From assembly GCA_030527385.1 (NCBI GenBank), contig JAUNAY010000073.1:1-6134 (forward strand): DNA of 6,134 nucleotides, in the 5' to 3' direction. Positions 4,943 to 6,134 of this stretch are shown piece after piece. Source of the DNA: Fusobacterium sp. (GTDB lineage: Bacteria > Fusobacteriota > Fusobacteriia > Fusobacteriales > Fusobacteriaceae). Both the position numbers and the translations under genes were made by a program. The notes beneath the pieces are model-generated. The model did no database searches and was not told where the DNA came from. It saw nothing but the letters and a program-made list of their open reading frames with translations. Each line of letters opens with the position of its first letter. Position 1 is the first letter of the stretch.

Positions 4943-6134
4943 ATGAGAGAAAAAAATAAAATTTTTAATAATTTTTTTAATTTTTCAGCTTTTTTTAATA
5001 CTGAAATATCTTTTACTAAAAAATTTTCAAAAAATGATACTCTTTTTAAACAATATTTAATAAAGCATATTATTGCTACTGATGAAAAAAAGATAGAATT
5101 AAAAACAAATGAAATAAAAAAAATAATTTCTCTTCCACACGGAGAGGATATAGATTCTTTTCTGACAAAATTTTGTTCTAAAAGAATAGTAATTTATTAT
5201 GGAAAATCAAAGCTTAATCCATATAAATTATCTTTAAGTATAATTGCATCTTATTTACAATTTGAGAATAAATATAAAATTAAAATAAGTGATGATTTTT
5301 ATAAAATATTTAACTCTGAAAAAAATGATTTTAAACTTTTTTATCTAAATATTTTATTAAGTTTTTCTAATTCAATTAGTAGAAATTTATTTACCCTCTT
5401 AAAAAGCATTTCAAACGAAGCTTTTATAGAAATATCTTTAGAAGATTTAAAAACTTATCTTAATCTTGAAGAAAGTTATGAACGTTTCTTTGATTTCGAG
5501 CATAAAATTCTTATTCCTTCATTAAAGGAAATTGAAGAGTTCTTACTTTATAAAGTTGAATATTCCAAAATAAAAGAATCTAATAGTAAAAATGGAAGAA
5601 TTAAAGGAATACGTTTTGATATAATTCAAACTGCTGATAATACAAGAGAAAAAAATTTTAATACTCTTGCTGAGCTATTTATTCCTTTTGCTAAAAATAA
5701 AACTTTATTACAAGATTTTATAAAAAAACAATCATTCTTTTATAGTTTCAATTATTTAAAGAAAAATATTGAATATTCTTTACTACATAACTGCAATGAC
5801 TTAGATAATTTTTTAATAAAAGCAGTTGAATATGATTATGTTAATACTAGATTTAAAAATAAAGTTAAAGAATTCTCTAAAAAATATACTCTTATCTCAA
5901 ATATAAGCCAAAGTTTTTCAACATTAGATGATTTTAGAGATAAAATTTTTGAAGAAATTGATAAAAAAAATTTAAGTGAACTTTCTATTTTAGTTAAATT
6001 TATGAAAAGTTCATTTCAATTATTCAAAAATAATTTTTTAAATAGAGATTCTTTAAATAGAAATGAAATTTATAAAACTTTTTATACCAACTTTCAAGAA
6101 TACAATGAATTTATCTTTGAAAACAAACGACTAT
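4943..6134 (+). CDS. Rep_3/RepB-type replication initiator protein, incomplete at window end
   Basis: An open frame of at least 397 codons with no stop before the window edge; it runs divergently from the PTS operon. The product looks like a Rep_3-family plasmid initiator with two winged helices. WH1 covers about residues 33-150, including IELKTNEIKKIISLP (51-65) and FKLFYLNILLSF (130-141). WH2 covers about 143-228, with NSISRNLFTLLK (143-154), IEISLEDLKTYLNL (162-175), ESYERFFDFEHKILIPSLKEI (177-197) and GRIKGIRFDI (218-227). The S-R-x-L-F, E-S-Y-x-R-F and P-S-x-K-E-I patterns are typical of Rep_3 proteins, which bind iterons and often repress their own promoter. At least 169 residues follow the WH2 region; they are Lys/Asn/Phe-rich and I do not recognise them. 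No GGDEF, HTH-LevR, AAA+ or PRD region is visible, so it is not a GfrR-like activator. It may be a plasmid gene, part of an integrated element, or a chromosomal initiator homologue with another DNA-binding role. The family call is by motif only. Confidence 0.68.
   Translation, partial: MREKNKIFNNFFNFSAFFNTEISFTKKFSKNDTLFKQYLIKHIIATDEKKIELKTNEIKKIISLPHGEDIDSFLTKFCSKRIVIYYGKSKLNPYKLSLSIIASYLQFENKYKIKISDDFYKIFNSEKNDFKLFYLNILLSFSNSISRNLFTLLKSISNEAFIEISLEDLKTYLNLEESYERFFDFEHKILIPSLKEIEEFLLYKVEYSKIKESNSKNGRIKGIRFDIIQTADNTREKNFNTLAELFIPFAKNKTLLQDFIKKQSFFYSFNYLKKNIEYSLLHNCNDLDNFLIKAVEYDYVNTRFKNKVKEFSKKYTLISNISQSFSTLDDFRDKIFEEIDKKNLSELSILVKFMKSSFQLFKNNFLNRDSLNRNEIYKTFYTNFQEYNEFIFENKRL

Overview
The window is very AT-rich, with strong purine-rich ribosome binding sites and A/T-ending codons. 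It encodes a complete mannose-family phosphotransferase system (PTS) with two sugar-isomerase (SIS) deglycases. This suggests a low-GC anaerobe, most likely a Fusobacterium or a close relative. That placement rests on composition and protein style only; Clostridium- or Cetobacterium-like hosts are not excluded.

About three quarters of the window (positions 4733 down to 41, minus strand) is one tightly packed six-gene operon. In transcription order it encodes EIIA, EIIB, EIIC, EIID, a 353-residue SIS protein and a 342-residue FrlB-like SIS protein. Content and order match the gfrABCDEF operon of Salmonella. There the mannose-family permease imports and phosphorylates glucoselysine and fructoselysine, GfrE cleaves glucoselysine 6-phosphate and GfrF cleaves fructoselysine 6-phosphate. 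A comparable system is known from Enterococcus faecium. Both SIS proteins here keep a Glu and a His exactly 16 residues apart, the same spacing as the catalytic Glu488/His504 pair of E. coli GlmS. By this reading the host takes up Amadori and Heyns products of lysine and converts them to glucose 6-phosphate plus free lysine.

The 209-bp divergent intergenic region (4734-4942) holds a housekeeping-type promoter for the operon (TTGACA, 17-bp spacer, extended -10) and an extended -10 promoter for the rightward gene. I saw no sigma-54 (-24/-12) signal and no LevR/GfrR-type activator, both of which belong to the Salmonella system.

The rightward gene (4943 to the window end, incomplete) encodes a Rep_3/RepB-type replication initiator with two winged-helix regions in the first ~228 residues, then at least 169 further residues of unknown function. 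Its position where a regulator might be expected is the most unusual point in the window. It could be a plasmid or integrated-element initiator next to a catabolic operon, or a domesticated initiator acting as a local DNA-binding protein.

No tRNA, rRNA, CRISPR array, insertion sequence or convincing terminator was seen. No gene-free stretch exceeds about 210 bases.
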